Source: Phorcus lineatus
Taxonomy: Eukaryota > Mollusca > Gastropoda > Trochida > Trochidae
Assembly (NCBI GenBank): GCA_921293015.1
Contig: OV121096.1
Coordinates: 22,021,729-22,085,728 of the forward strand
Length of the DNA stretch: 64,000 bases
Direction of reading: 5' to 3'
A model generated the notes under the pieces. The model ran no database searches. It worked only from the letters and a program-made list of their open reading frames with translations, and was not told the DNA's origin. Both the position numbers and the translations under genes were made by a program. This document shows, one piece after another, positions 11,847 through 24,790 of this stretch (its first letter is position 1; the number at the start of each line of letters is the position of its first letter).

Positions 11847-14169
11847 AGTTTCGACCTTTTCGATGTTTTTCTTAGGATAAAATTTTCAAGATATTTTCTG
11901 TGAGTACACACAAAGGCATAAGATGCAAGATAGTTTAATCCATGAGGGATAAAACACTTAACAAATACTTACATCTTATCTTAAGGAACCGACTAGAGTA
12001 ATCCATATATGCCAAAACATTATTTGGTCACATTTCTTTAAAACACGAAAACTGTTGTTTTGGAATCTAGATAGGCGAGATAGAAGAGTGAAATGTGACT
12101 TTTTGATGTGTTGTGGGACGTCCCGCATCTATGATGCGTCAGTGATTAAGGTTCAAGATGGTGCATTATGATTTAGATTTAGATACATTATTCCTTAAGT
12201 AATTAAAATAGTGTTTTTTTAATCCGCAAAATACAAATTACACATAAATTACATTTTCATAGATATTATTCTGGTGAAAACCTCAACATCATAAGTCAAT
12301 GGCCAAAGCTAAGTATCATCAGATAAGTATTTGTCATTCTTTGCCTGGACAATATGTTATTAACCCCGGAAACGTAGTTACAGTTAGATATAAAACAATA
12401 ACTGGTAACAAGAAGGGAGGTTCACATTGACTTGATATTGTCAAAAATAAACGATAAGCATGTAAATGTCTTTGATGAATTTAGGTATTATCTTCAAACT
12501 TTAAATTACCATGGGTATGTTACTTTTAGATATTGAAGGAAAAGCTTAATTTAAAGTTATTTTCGTAATATATATGTAGTTTAATGTTTATGATACGCAA
12601 ATGTTTACTCGCTGTTTCATGTAAGTTTTCAAATTTTAAAACGTTAATCGAAATCTCTAATTTTCAATTAAAAACTCTATTCTTACATATATGTAAGTAC
12701 ATTGATTATCAATTATTACAAGTCCATTTACTGTTTTTTGTGATTTGGTATTACAATGTTTCTTATCACGATGGAAAATCTACGCAGATGTCACAGGTTA
12801 TTACCGAGTCGGGAAAAATAATGCAGTGATGTGTTCCAGGCTAAACCTCCTCCCCTCTTAGAAAATTCGTCTACCGCCACTTTATATTTATAATGAATAA
12901 TTGTGAAAATTGTGAAATACGGTGGCAGATATGAAATCAAGATAGCTTGCAGTTGTGATGTCACAAATCCCCTAAGAGATATGCTTGACGATATTAATAA
13001 TGATAATAAATTCACTTCCATGTGATATGTTTTGTTAGCCTACGTTTACCCAGAACCGCAGGTAACTATGGCTTTCAACTGCAACTCTGCAATAGATTCT
13101 TTATCTACATGTATGACTGTTATACTATTATATCTGCAAATATATTTATTGCGTAGGAATGCCGACATATGTTACAGTTATAATATTTATACCAGAGATT
13201 ACGTTTGGTGGATAGTACAACCATTCTAGCCTATGTTTTCCCTGCAGGAGGATACATGTTTCCTGGAAATGTTTACACATATGAGTATGAAATTGAAGAC
13301 ATATTGACAATTTCCCTTGAGTAACTCTAGGAATCTGGCAAAGCCAAATATTGTTTTAAAGATTGCAAGGATTTAACCGATTTTAAGTTAAATCTAACTT
13401 AATCATACGACTATCTAATCACTAAGAGGATAGTTTAAAAAGCAGCTTTTATGATGTTAATAATTAGATCTTTATTGACTTCCAGAAGTATTATAGTGGT
13501 TTCTAATGATATATCCAGAAACAAACGGGTAATTATCCAAAAGAATTGGCCTGTTTCAATGATGTATTACAGTTGCACCTGTCTTCACAATATTCTTCTT
13601 ATGAGAGTATACGTTCATGTTAATTAAATATAAATTTAAGAAATGTGTGTTTTGTGAGGAAACATTTCATATAAAAATAGTCTATTTGCTGGTTATAATT
13701 GAATTGGACCTTTTTGTATGAAAACATATCCTAATAAACCTATCCAACTTTTAAATTGTTTGAAGTTACCTGAACGTTACTGGTTATCGAGTTATCGTTG
13801 AAGTATACAGTATTGGCTCTCCAGGGTTTTTCTTCAACTAGGCCATGAATTAATAAGTGTACCATTGTTTATCAAACTATCTATGTTCTTTAACAGTGGC
13901 GTACATGTATATGCTGTGACTTTTGTTATTATACGATTTAAAAGGTAAAAAGAATTACTTGCCCCTAGATAACATAAATGATATTGACCAAGAAATTGAC
14001 AATATTGTGGAGGATATTGGAAACTTCACGAATACAGTAAATCTTGATGTATCAAATGAACGGCAATAACGTCTTTCTTTTCATTGTAGTATACATATGT
14101 CAATATGTGTTCGAGTTGTTGATGTTTCAATATTAATCAATTGTTTTTTTAGATAAAGTGTATAATGTC

Positions 14170-14939
14170 TTATAATTATTTATCTCAAAAAAGGATATGT
14201 ATATTAGGTTTTAATGTAAAACGTAAACTGTTGAAATGGTTCGTACAATTTATAACTCAAATTTACACTATGTGTTTTCGTAGTCTTAATGGTTGTTTCT
14301 TTATCCGTTAAATGTTACTTTCTAATCTTCACTTCACAGTGTTCTCTGCATAGCATGTTTCTTATTTATGAAAGGCTTGTTTGATGAACATCCAAGCGTA
14401 ATGACTTCTCAGCACAACTACTTCAATAGGCTCGATGTTGACTGCCTGCGACGTGTTATAATCGACAAACTTATCTTATTTAATGGGTACATGCTGTATT
14501 CATTTCATGTTGTGTAAACACTTAAAATAAATCTGATAACATGGAACTAAACAACAATTGTTCTCAACTATGACCTTGAAAAAGGATTAATTAGAAAATA
14601 TTTATAGTAAACATAGATAGTTGAAAGCGCCATGAAAAATATAGACGACATTGTGTAAAAACATTTACTACATTGAAACAATGTTTGTAAACGGGTGGTT
14701 ATCTCGATTTGACACGTTTGATTACATGTAAACCTTTTATAGACTTTGATATTCAAACGTTGCTTTATCGTTGATTTTATGTGTAAAAACAAATTTCATT
14801 AAACAGAAACGCTCATTTAAGCTAACCCAAGAAAAAGAACGGCATTGCCTTACAGAACTGCTTGCCTCACGCACCTGTCCTATGATACGCTGGAGGCGCA
14901 TATCTCATAAACAATCAGGCCAACTTAACTCCAATACAA
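14170..14939. other. AT-rich DNA, no recognised gene
   Basis: Nothing beyond short chance frames is seen between the duplication and the repeat fragment at 14,940. Confidence 0.5.
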
Positions 14940-15045
14940 AATGGACAGTACAGCTGCATATCAAAAGTTTGTTCTCAAACTATTGTATCTTAATGTAAAT
15001 ATCATGTAATTTGGGTTTGGTTTCAACGTCAATAAAATAACTTAA
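14940..15045 (+). repeat. Fragment of inverted-repeat element (family E)
   Basis: The stretch from GCTGCATATCAAAAGTTTG through ATCATGTAATTTGGGTTTGG to TTTCAACGTC matches, reverse-complemented, the right terminal repeat of the element at 51,300-51,925. Only one end is found here, so it is a truncated or solo copy. Confidence 0.7.
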
Positions 15046-17879
15046 TTGACTAATTGAAAAGAGTCGAAATAGGTTTGCTTATAAGATGAGTTCAAAATTA
15101 TCATATACTTTTAAATATAAATTTTAAATATCTTACAACTGATATTTGTTTGACCAAAATCTTTTAAAAGTCAAAAGACAATACTTTTGAAAAAAACAAG
15201 TCTCCTATTTAGATTTAGAAAACTTGCGAAACATTTCGGTAGGGACAACTCGATTACAAGGACAATGCAGATCAGATGAGGCAATAAGTAATGAAATAGA
15301 TTTACATTCCTGAAGAATTCTCATTTGACAACTACAACTGGGAAGAGTAAACTGTCTAAGTAATTCTTTTGCAATGCCATGATCAAAATATTTTCATCTT
15401 GGTAAGTAATATCAACCCATCTCATTATTTGGACGGTTTCAAAAACCTCATTCAGCAAAGCAAATTAAAACTCCTGAAGAGGCTATTAGAATCCAGTGTT
15501 AAGAGGATGAAAATGAAGTCACGAAGAATCAGTGTTGTAAACTGAATGTAATTATCGTTAGTGTAAAGTTGTCCACTACCAGGCGTGAGCCATCATCTCG
15601 ATGTAAGATTGCTGCAATCAAGGCGAGACTCATGCATTCCGTGCTCACCCTGTCAATGTCTAAACTAGTCCCTTCATTCAATGTCGTCAAGTTGAAACCT
15701 ACACTTTTTCTTGTAATGGAGTGAACAGTGTGAACACATGACGTTTAGCATTTAATTACTCTATTATTTAATTATTATCAATATTATTATTTTTATTATT
15801 CCTTGACTAATTATATAATATTTGTAAAACAATTCAAGCTTAATTTTAACACCTGAAGTTTTAGAGTCAAGAGACAAACACCGAAGGAAACCCTTTTGGT
15901 GGTACAAAGTCAGACAAATCCGTAGGTTGAATAATATATCATGCAAAATTCTTTTATTTTAGTGAACGTCTTTCAAACATATTCGATTTATGAAATATAT
16001 AAGCATACCTTACCTGAACATGTTTTTATTGATATATAAAGATAGTTGATATTTTTATTGTTAACAATGATGTGAAACACTATTGTACAGGGAACTAATT
16101 TTGTTGTAAGAAGTTACCCCTTTATCAGGTCTTACTCCTTAAAGTTAATTCAAACCTAATGTATTTTTAAACCTTAAGCTTGTTTCATGATTATACATCT
16201 TGCTTTTAGTCGCAACTCCATATGATAAAAATCTGTGACTTGAAAATGTGTGGTGTTTTTGGTTCTCGTTTTTTTAAGGAACTACAAACATTAAAACATA
16301 AAAATTAAGAACCATTTAAAAATAAAAATGCTCATTATTATCATTTTTTAATCTAAAGGCTGGTGTGGACCACCTCAATTGTAGGTTAAGCTACCGCATT
16401 GACATGAGCCATATAATTAAGTGAGGAATACGAAGGACAAATATTTTATGTTTCTTTGTAACTAATGTCAACGTTTTACAATGCTTGACATTTCTGATAG
16501 ATTTACAAGAAATGCGACATTTGTTTGGTAAAGTTTGGAATCAATTCAAAACATAAAAAACTGCATTTATTGTAGGTAAATTTTAACTTATTTTTAAAGT
16601 TTAGATTCTCAAATTTTGCTCATCACAGTTATGTTACATCAACAGCTTTTTGGCTTTATAATTTCAATCATATTCGTGTAAAAAAGGATAGAAAAATATA
16701 ATTTGCCATTATGTGAAATATGTTATCAGTACTTTAACAGATGTGTTCATATTTTGATCAAATATCCAAAAGTGTATCTTCCATACGGGAGTAAAACCAC
16801 GTAATTGACACTGGCTTAAAATAATGAGGAATTGTAGTTTGCCAATCTATTGAGAATAAAATGGTTTAATAAAGGAGCAGTGAACTAAAAAAGAAAAGCT
16901 GATTTTAGCTAATGCATATTATGAATGAATAACTGATATCCTAAATCACTATGATGTTATTTGATATTATATAATATAATCATAATTATAAATAACGGCA
17001 TTGGGAACTGTCTCTTACACAATATGTACCTAAATCATATATGTATAATGAAATTGGACCATTTAAACATGTCTGCAACATGCTCTACCAATAAATATTT
17101 GCACCCTTATTGTATTTTAAGTTCCTAATTCATCTTTCCTTATCTTAGAATATTTTAAATACACCTTCATGGGTTGTTAATAAGAAATGGTATGATTTAG
17201 GGGGCGCGGCCTAATTTCTCTCGACTGGATCCGTCTTTTTCGGGACATTAACAGAGAAGTGTTATTAAAGGAGACATATTATATCTGTACGTATGCAGAC
17301 ATATGATTGCTGTATTTATCTCTTGCCGTTAACTTTACTTGTGCGTTTCTCTTTATGCCAGTATACATGCAATGACATACTGTGCATATCAAAAGGCCAT
17401 GCACCATCTAAAGTATGAAGATCAACTAATTTCTGGCTGAATCTTAATTTACAGTTCCAAACCCACAATCACTATTATGAATCGTTTTGACACTACTCTA
17501 CTCACTCCAGAAGATGACCACTACCTTGTAGTACACTCACAAATTATTAGAAAATCATACCGAAGCTCATTACCGGGGCTAGCACTCAAGGACCTTCTCA
17601 TTATACCTGTTTTACCGCTAATGGGGCTTTGTTAGAAGGGGATAAGACTTGTTATCTATTGAGGAATAACTTCCGTCCACAAAGTGAACTATTTTCTCTA
17701 GTATGAGGAGTTCGCTTGCCGAATACGCTATGAAATATCAGTCATCGTCGTTTTCTCTTTCCAATAATGTGCACAGGTTTTATATATAGGCTTTCATAAC
17801 ATGCTGGAAAGTGAATATAAACTGAAATGTAAGATTGCTTGAATCAAATTTTATGTAAAACAGAGGAAATTGTGTAAAC
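15046..17879. other. AT-rich DNA, no recognised gene
   Basis: No coding frame with protein-like composition and no repeat family recognised. Confidence 0.5.
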
Positions 17880-18180
17880 GTGTCACTAAAAAGACTCTCG
17901 CTGAACTATATACAAAGGAGAAAACAACTGTTTCATACTGACGTCTGTATACGTGGAGTAAAACATCAAAACAGCTATGCCGGAGTTTCTTGTACAAATT
18001 TATCGCATGAAAAAAGAGTTTTGAAAATATATCTAAAGATTGTGTCTGATCAAGATCATGTCTTATACAGTGATTTTTTAAAGCTTCCTTCAGGCAGAAG
18101 ATATCTATTACCCCGTTTTAAAACCAATAGACGTTAAAAAAAATCATTAATTCCTTTCAGCCTTAGTCTATTAAATGATA
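17880..18180 (+). pseudogene. LINE reverse transcriptase ORF, C-terminal remnant
   Basis: The 85-codon frame 17880-18137 ends in DHVLYSDFLKLPSGRRYLLP followed by RFKTNRR. This resembles the conserved extreme C-terminus of many animal non-LTR retrotransposon ORFs, where a 'H.L...F..LPSGRR...PR..TNR' block precedes a '.SFIP.A..LLN' block. After the stop, a shifted frame at about 18,145-18,175 reads SLIPFSLSLLND, the expected next block, so a frameshift separates the two. No catalytic YxDD region is present. I read it as a 5'-truncated, inactivated LINE tail of jockey/CR1-like type; the exact clade cannot be set by eye. Confidence 0.7.
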
Positions 18181-18551
18181 TTTGATATTTAATAGAATGT
18201 GTTTGTTTATGTATCACATGTGACCTGTGTTGTCTATGCTGTATGTTCACCAGCTCTATATTGATACAAAATGAATTATTCCTTTCAGGATATTATCATT
18301 ATTTCTTATTATTAATATTATTTTTATAATTATATGAGTATATGCTCCTACTTACAAATATATCTCAATATACATGTAGAATTTGAAATATATATACTCT
18401 TAGGAACGACATTTCCTTCAGGTTCCTCATTACATCATTCATAACCCTTACTCCTGGTTTTTGTTGATACAACTTTAAGCTACCCGAGTAAGGCATTGTA
18501 TGTGTTTAGTAGTCAATGAAGAAAACAATAAATGCCTTTGAATAAAAGCTT

Positions 18552-18566
18552 GTAAATTATTATTGA
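18552..18566. repeat. Target-site duplication of SINE-B copy (left)
   Basis: GTAAATTATTATTGA is repeated perfectly at 18896-18910, immediately outside the SINE-B copy. Confidence 0.9.
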
Positions 18567-18895
18567 GTTGGTGGTGGTGAGTTGGTGAGTTGGGGTTTAA
18601 CGTGCTTTGAACAATATTTCAGTTATTAAACACGTGGATGACAAGCACCCAAAAGAGAGTGGGCAGACAAGGGAGAAAGGGATCGAAAGGATGAGAGAAA
18701 AGACGGAAAGAAAGGCATAGTGAGAGACAGACAACAGGTTTTAGAATGACTCAAATTTAGTCTGGCTTCTACCCGTCGACCTGTCCAGCTTGGGTGTCCC
18801 GGCCTACCAGGAGCATGCAAGCTCCGGCTGGCATAGCTCTCAGGGTCTCAGCACGCAAACCACCACACCACGATAAGGTATTGAGTCCAGTGGTG
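18567..18895 (-). mobile_element. SINE-B, full-length copy
   Basis: Read on the minus strand the element starts CCACCACTGGACTCAATACC, continues through GTTTGCGTGC, GGAGC..GCTCC, TCCGTCTTTTC and TTTTGGGTGCTTGTCATCCA, and ends with CGTTAAACCCCAACTCACC. A perfect 15-bp TSD proves retroposition as a unit. The last ~45 bp are homologous to the tail of SINE-A, so both families probably use the same partner LINE. I cannot assign a clear tRNA head to this family. The 64-codon frame 18626-18820 lies within it and is not a gene. Confidence 0.92.
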
Positions 18896-18910
18896 GTAAA
18901 TTATTATTGA

Positions 18911-21265
18911 AAGAATGCTAAAACAACATCTATTAACCATAATGGAAGATGAAACCAAGGTAGAAAGTTTCCTGTAACCTACAAGGAGTTACACCTTTTC
19001 CTGAAACTAGATTGGTTACAACTTTCGACTCATAACTTCTGTACCATAAATATTGTGTTTAAACTAGTTTTATTTTGTAAACGTAGTTATGATTTGCGTT
19101 TTCACGCATGTATCGACCAATTGAAGATTTTATGAGTCAGTTGAATTCCTCGATAATTATATAAAGAAGCCTGGGGAAATTGATTGAAAACCACAACCCC
19201 GAAGCACAAAGCAAAACTGTGACGTCATACACACAAGCGGCTATCACGTCATAATACCGATGCAACGTCTTCGTTTTATTAAGGTACAATAGGGCTTCTA
19301 TGCCACAACTTCATGATGTCAATAAATTATCAACCAATACAGTTTAATTCATACATATATTGTTATTCTAACGTTTAAGATATAGATAATACTTGGAGGA
19401 AAAATATACATGTATAACAAGTAATAAAATATTAATGTTTCTCGATGTCAGAAATAAAAAGTATGTTTGTTAGGATCAAAATGGAATCATGATGATTGGC
19501 AGATTTGAGTCATTATTCTTATATTCATACAAGAACAGTGATTATATTTCGTAATGAAACAAACATTAGATTCCAAAATATAAGATATTATCAAGTTATA
19601 GATGTGTTTGTTCCTCTTAAAAATCGTTTAATTTACCAAAAGTCCACATGGGCGAAGTAGAAATAGAATAAAAATTTCTTAATGTGACATACACACACAG
19701 TGTCAGATTTCAGATGGCATCATATGCCTAATGGGTTATTTAAAGAAATATAAAGCTGCAATGTATGTATAACATGATAAGATTTTCAACTTCTCTTGTT
19801 CTCTTTGAGTCATAGTGAAATATGCTAGTTCGTTTTAGAAATTTAGAAATGTTGATGTATGTATTAGTGGAAACGTTCCCTTCTTATGTATTTATATTTT
19901 GATGTTTTTTTAAATAAGCTTACCTATACATGTCATATAATTCTGGTCATATGAATCTCCATAATATAATAAAACTTTCACATGACGGATGATCAAATTG
20001 CTAATCTTTATTTTGATAATGATACTTTTCATTCAGACTTGTCTAACAGACGCTGATGTGAAGATCAGTAGAAATAATCAAGGCCATTTAAACCAGACAT
20101 TGTCATTTTAATATCAATAGATAACAGTTAAAAAACAAATACATACCCGGATGGAAATTAATCGAACATGTAATCATATCTGTGTATTCTGTGTAATTGT
20201 TTACGTCCTTTGATTTTGAATTTGGAATGAAGTGAGTTTTTTTATGTATTTGACTTCATGACTTTTGATAATTGATGAGGCAAGGAAGTGAATAGGGTAT
20301 ACGTAATACGTTTAGAAATCAATTACCGTTGTCTTGGAATAACACACAATTTTCAATATAATTTTGAATGTTCAAGGAAATATTGAAGTGGTAAACTTTT
20401 GGCTAGTTGACAAGATAAAGGCAATCACTTTAAAACATTGACTAAATCAAATGATAATATTATTTAACCTATCTCCATTTCCATCTCAATTGATACCTTA
20501 AATTAGAACTGATTATTATGCCTGGGAATTTATATGTCAACATACTTTCTCTTAATTCTTAATTCAATCAGTAAAAAAATAACATAACAGTATATATAAC
20601 AAAAATATCAAATTTGGAAGTTAAACTGTAGAATCCGGAAATGATACCTAATCATGAACTCAAGACTTGAAATGTTGACAGGTACATTATTCTTCATTGA
20701 TCAAGGGAAAGCTTTGAAGAATCGTCAAATTGATCGAGCTCTCGTTCACGGTGCTGGCTTTGATGTGACATCCTGATGAGTTTTACTTTCTTATAAGATG
20801 AAGATCCATTTCGATGATATTCGCTATGATATAACATGACAAAATATGATATGAAGCACTCATCATCTAATTTCTGATTGTTAACATATTAGGTAAAAAT
20901 GTACACCTGAAAAAAATTCGATAATGTTAATATAATAAGAAGGAGAGCACTCGATTTATATATTTTATACACATTATACACTATTCCGATCTTTCAATCG
21001 GTATGGTTTTAAAACAATTTCAAAATTAAGATTTCTACATTAATATTTTGTGCATGTACATGTATACACATGCAAATAGCATTTCAACACCTTTTACGTT
21101 AAAATGACTTATGAATGCTCGTAACAGATTGTTTCTTTGTTCACTAATCATCTGCAACAGAATAGGTTTTCTGATAAAAATAACATTAAATTGAACAGGA
21201 TTATATCAATATTTAGAAGGTCAACGAGGATTTGAAAAAAATAAATTCATCGTTTAGTCCGAACT
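18911..21265. other. AT-rich DNA, no recognised gene
   Basis: No gene seen. A single TGACGTCA at about 19,221 and a nearby CACGTCA are present, without promoter context. Confidence 0.5.
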
Positions 21266-21266
21266 A

Positions 21267-21750
21267 AAATCTGTATATAAACATTTTCATTATATTTAAA
21301 TCATGGTGTAAATCTTTGGCATTCAGCAAAAAGTAATAACTATAATCTGTATATAAACATTTTAGTGAGTGAGTGAGTGAGTGAGTTGGGGTTTAACGCC
21401 GCTTTCAAGATTATTTCACTCATATCACGGCTGCTAGTATTACAGGGAGAAAGCCCGCAACACCATTGTGGCTATGCATTGCGGTGAAACCTGAGAGCAT
21501 CGGCTGGAACTAGCGAACCATGGGTGGTACTGCGCTTAAACTCAGTGTAGCATTGCACCCAAACATGACTGCGTGTAGAACAGTTCTCTACTGCAGACAA
21601 AGTTGCCGAGCCCCTGGCGGGATTCGAACCATTGACCTCTTGATCCGAAGTCGAACGCGCCAACCACTGCGCTATCCCGCCCCTATAAACATTTTAATCA
21701 TATCTAAAATCATTTTAATCATATCTAAATAAATGGAGTAAATCTTTGAC
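21267..21750 (+). repeat. Short tandem duplication split by a SINE
   Basis: A ~55-bp block running from ATCTGTATATAAACATTTT to GTAAATCTTTGGCAT (21,267-21,322) is repeated starting at 21,344; the SINE-A copy at 21365-21683 interrupts this second copy, which resumes to about 21,750 with GTAAATCTTTGACAT. The second copy also has a small internal duplication of AATCATATCTAAA. Confidence 0.75.
21365..21683 (-). mobile_element. SINE-A (tRNA-derived), full-length copy with TSD
   Basis: Minus-strand order: tRNA-like head GGGGCGGGATAGCGCAGTGG with an A box (TAGCGCAGTGG) and a B box (GGTTCGAATCC), then body blocks GTAGAGAACTGTTCTACACG, CAATGCTACACTG and CACCGCAATGCATAGCCACA, then the tail GGCGTTAAACCCCAACTCAC with (ACTC)n. 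A perfect 13-bp TSD TATAAACATTTTA lies at 21352-21364 and 21684-21696. The internal RNA polymerase III boxes are intact apart from point changes. Frames across it are not genes. Confidence 0.95.
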
Positions 21751-22709
21751 ATCTAACTCCTTTTAAAACAAAAGCTACGATCTTGTTGTCTATAAATATT
21801 TCTTCAAAATCGAAGGCACCTGTTAATCTTGTCAGGTGATTACACTTCGGTTGTTCTTTATGAATCTTCAATATTGAGAAACACTAAGAAGAAATTTATG
21901 GATGCGAAAAGTACTTGCCGCGTTCAACTAAAAGTTAGAAACTACCACGTTATTTAAACCAAGATATAAACTATAACATATAGTACTTCGGCTTGGAGTG
22001 TATAATTTGGAACTAGAGAAGCTAGGTTATAACCATTACCATCTGAACCATTAATGCTAAGCATATTGACGTGTACATGATATTTAGTTTGACTGATAAA
22101 TCTGATAACCGAAAACCTAATTTAAAGCGAACTGATTTCGTTTTCAATAGCAAAATATTTTAAGATTAGTGTACTTAAAAAAACACATCTAGAAATGATA
22201 GAAGCATACTGATTGGAGCATAAAATGTTAAAATATATTTTGGTAACCAAAACCATGTACTTAAATCACTTTTACTCAAATAAGTCCTGCGTTGTTATGT
22301 GCCCATTGAGAACCTAATTTCCTAACAGGATTACTACAAGGTTTTATGTGTCTGGGACTTTATGCGAAACTAAGAGGGTTCTTTAGCTATCAATGTGTCA
22401 CATAATAATCTCCCAGGGCTGTTATATTTCAAGCCTATTATTCTTGCCAACAAATAATGGCAATACATGACTTAACGACTAATTTAAAACACACTTAATC
22501 CTGGTAAAGCAATTACCTTAACTCTGCTCTGCTAACCCCTCAGGCCATACTTAGCCTAAAATCTTCCTAAATCCGTTTGTTGTAATCTATTCTCTTCAAC
22601 TCCAATAAATTAAAAGTGTAGTTGTCTAAGCTGGATAATTGGTTGTTCATGGAAACATAATTACGCACATTTTTTGAGATTTCCAAAGAAATAATTTCTT
22701 AAATTGATA
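21751..22709. other. AT-rich DNA, no recognised gene
   Basis: No feature seen. Confidence 0.5.
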
Positions 22710-22908
22710 GGTGAGGTGAATTGGGGTTTATCGCCGCTTTCAAGAGTATTTCACTTATATCGCGGCTGCTAGTATTATTGCAGGGAGAAAGTCCGCAACA
22801 CCATGATGGCTGTGCATTGCGGTGAAAACCCTGAAAATCAATGTAGCATTGCACCCAAACCTGACTGCGTGTAGAACAGTTCTCTACTGCAGACAAAGTT
22901 GCCGAGCC
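22710..22908 (-). mobile_element. SINE-A, 5'-truncated copy with internal deletion
   Basis: It retains the tail and body to GGCTCGGCAACTTTGTC but lacks the tRNA head, plus about 50 bp of the middle (the CCACCCATGGTTCGCTAGTT region). Confidence 0.9.
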
Positions 22909-23149
22909 TCATGAGCTTTCCTTTAATGCAGCAGTATATGAAAATCGTAGTCGTATAATTATTACATAGATTGCATTCTTTAGATATTTTTCCACGTGAT
23001 GAGACTTTAACGCATAATTGTAAAGCACATTAGTAATTAGGGTGCAAGTTAGATAATCTGTTCTTCATAGTTATGTATAGATGTATTAACAATTTTACGC
23101 CATTGAAGTTTCGAAGGAAATAGACCTTGATATATAAATTGTCTATATG

Positions 23150-23607
23150 TACATTCAAATTATATTTAGAGTATTGAGAGTAGATCATCGCAGATTGATG
23201 ATTTTGAAGAGGTTGCTATTCTTGCACAAAATATTTTTTTGCAAAGTTATTACAAGAAAGTTTGTATAGACGTCCACGAAATATGAGCTTACATTTATTG
23301 ATGTAGCCAACAAGTGACCACTGTCCTACATTTGCAATAGTAGAGTCTGTTGATGATTTTTTATCAAGCCCCTGTACAATACGAGCAAAATATCTTTGCG
23401 TAATTTCAAGTGCATCGGCTTGCTGACCCCCAATGTTCGGTAAGAATTCACATCCATAGAGACTTGTTGGTAAAACCATTGTCAGCCATATTTTAACACA
23501 TGTAAATGGATGGAGTTGAGAAACATTTAATCCTACAGATGTAAGGGAAATGTCATTTTGTCTTGCTTTCTGACAGTACCTTTCGATTCGCGCTTTTGTT
23601 GATAAGT
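23150..23607 (-). pseudogene. LINE reverse transcriptase, C-terminal domain remnant
   Basis: The minus-strand frame is open from about 23,607 down to 23,216 and begins without an ATG (LSTKARIERYCQKARQ...). It contains LPTSLYGCEF, then LEITQRYFARIVQGLDKKSS, then GYINKCKLIFRGRL. This matches the post-catalytic region of animal non-LTR retrotransposon RTs, where 'LY.CE.W', '+....QGLP' and 'ID..KL.F..RL' motifs follow one another. After the stop, ...NLFKIINLR continues briefly in frame before another stop. The catalytic palm is missing. It is a second, independent LINE fossil, unlike 17880-18180, and may be from the family that mobilises the local SINEs. Confidence 0.8.
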
Positions 23608-23942
23608 TAGGTTTTCAAAATTCGAGATCGATATTTATATATATAACATTTGTGATTTTCACTTTTAGAGTGCAATAGAATGTGCGCAACATGTGGTTGC
23701 GGTCAGACCGTGTAGGGAGGAAAGCCCTAGACAGAATGATTTCGAATCTCGATAGGTCAATACTTTCAATAATTTCTTAATAGAGGACAAAGTCACGTTT
23801 GTGACAATAACTGGTTCGCTTGTATTCATGTGCATAGTAAAAGAAATCGAATGTAAATTTTCGAAAATTTTGGTCGTTCTCTACCTTCAAGTTTTCATGC
23901 CTTGGTCCCAAAAGCTTCATATCGCGATTGTACCTTAAGGAC

Positions 23943-24060
23943 CATTCTCTCCGAACAGAGGTAGCTCCGTCATAAATTCATGCATAACCTCTGTCGTAAT
24001 ATGAACATTTCTCGGTCTAGAAATGTAGAAGCCTGATTGGATGCAGCCAATAATAATAAT
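23943..24060 (+). repeat. Solo end of MULE-like element (family C)
   Basis: CTCTCCGAACAGAGGTAGCT and about 100 further bp (through CGGTCTAGAAATGTAGAAGC and TGATTGGATGCA) match the reverse complement of 38,125-38,230, the right end of a complete family C element. An opposed end lies at 26,850-26,897, but I find no matching TSD. Confidence 0.75.
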
Positions 24061-24539
24061 AACTTCACAGTCACGTGAAAGCATTGTTTACTAATCGCAC
24101 CGTTTGATAATGGTGAACGTGGCTGGCGTTGACTCCTATAAAGGACGGGCGATCGATCGTGTCAAGAATAAGGGTTCATACTATTATTTACATGCAAATG
24201 ACAATGTCAATGACAGATATCTATTCAGTTTTTCGAGGTCAAATGCTGGTTGAAGTGACCTTGTTTTCTATAAACAGAAGTAATTCCCCATCAGTTACCA
24301 ATTTAGGCCCTATCAGACAAAACTCGCTCGTGCGTAAGTTGATGGAAATTAGATTAGCAAATTAACGGGGCATCTCCTAAGTTCAGGTGAGCGATATTCA
24401 ACATCTGTAATAAGAAAATAAAAGGCCTTTTACAGCCGATATATTTGGTAAAGACAACTGTCACTGTTGGTTATTAAAACTGACTGAAATCTTGTCTGGA
24501 GATCCTTTACCGCAAGTCTGTTAACCCTCTGAAATCTGA
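24061..24539. other. No recognised gene
   Basis: Mixed-composition sequence with a 78-codon frame (24129-24365) that has no recognisable motif. Confidence 0.4.
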
Positions 24540-24790
24540 GATGAACGTTAAATTCGAAGATATAGGGGATACTTAACGACCTTATATTTAATGCTATTAT
24601 TATTATACGAGTTAATGATTCAGTAAAAACGAGCGAAAGCGAGTTTGATAACAAATCATTAATACAAAAATAGTATTAAATTGAAGTAAGTTTAGTATTC
24701 TGTTTATTACTTGACCTCAGTAATCAAGGATGATTGCCGAAATTTCCCGCGACTTGGCCGCTACAACCACATAATATTATGAAGTCATAC
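24540..24790 (+). repeat. Dispersed repeat family D, copy 1
   Basis: It shares with 56,818-57,070 the ordered blocks GGATACTTAACGAC, CGAGTTAATGATT, GGCGAGTTTGATA-like, GATTGCCGAAA, CCGCGA.TTGGCCGC and ACATAATATTATG. The better copy has an internal inverted repeat (CGAGTTAATGA / TCATTAACGAG). Confidence 0.75.

Larger units (their letters stand above)
9917..14169 (+). repeat. 4,253-bp tandem duplication, copy 2
   Basis: Second copy of 5664-9916. One substitution (TAA to TTA near 10,283) lengthens the first frame from 82 to 110 codons, showing that this frame is not under obvious constraint. The copy ends where TATAATGTCTT diverges from the start sequence at about 14,172. Confidence 0.97.
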
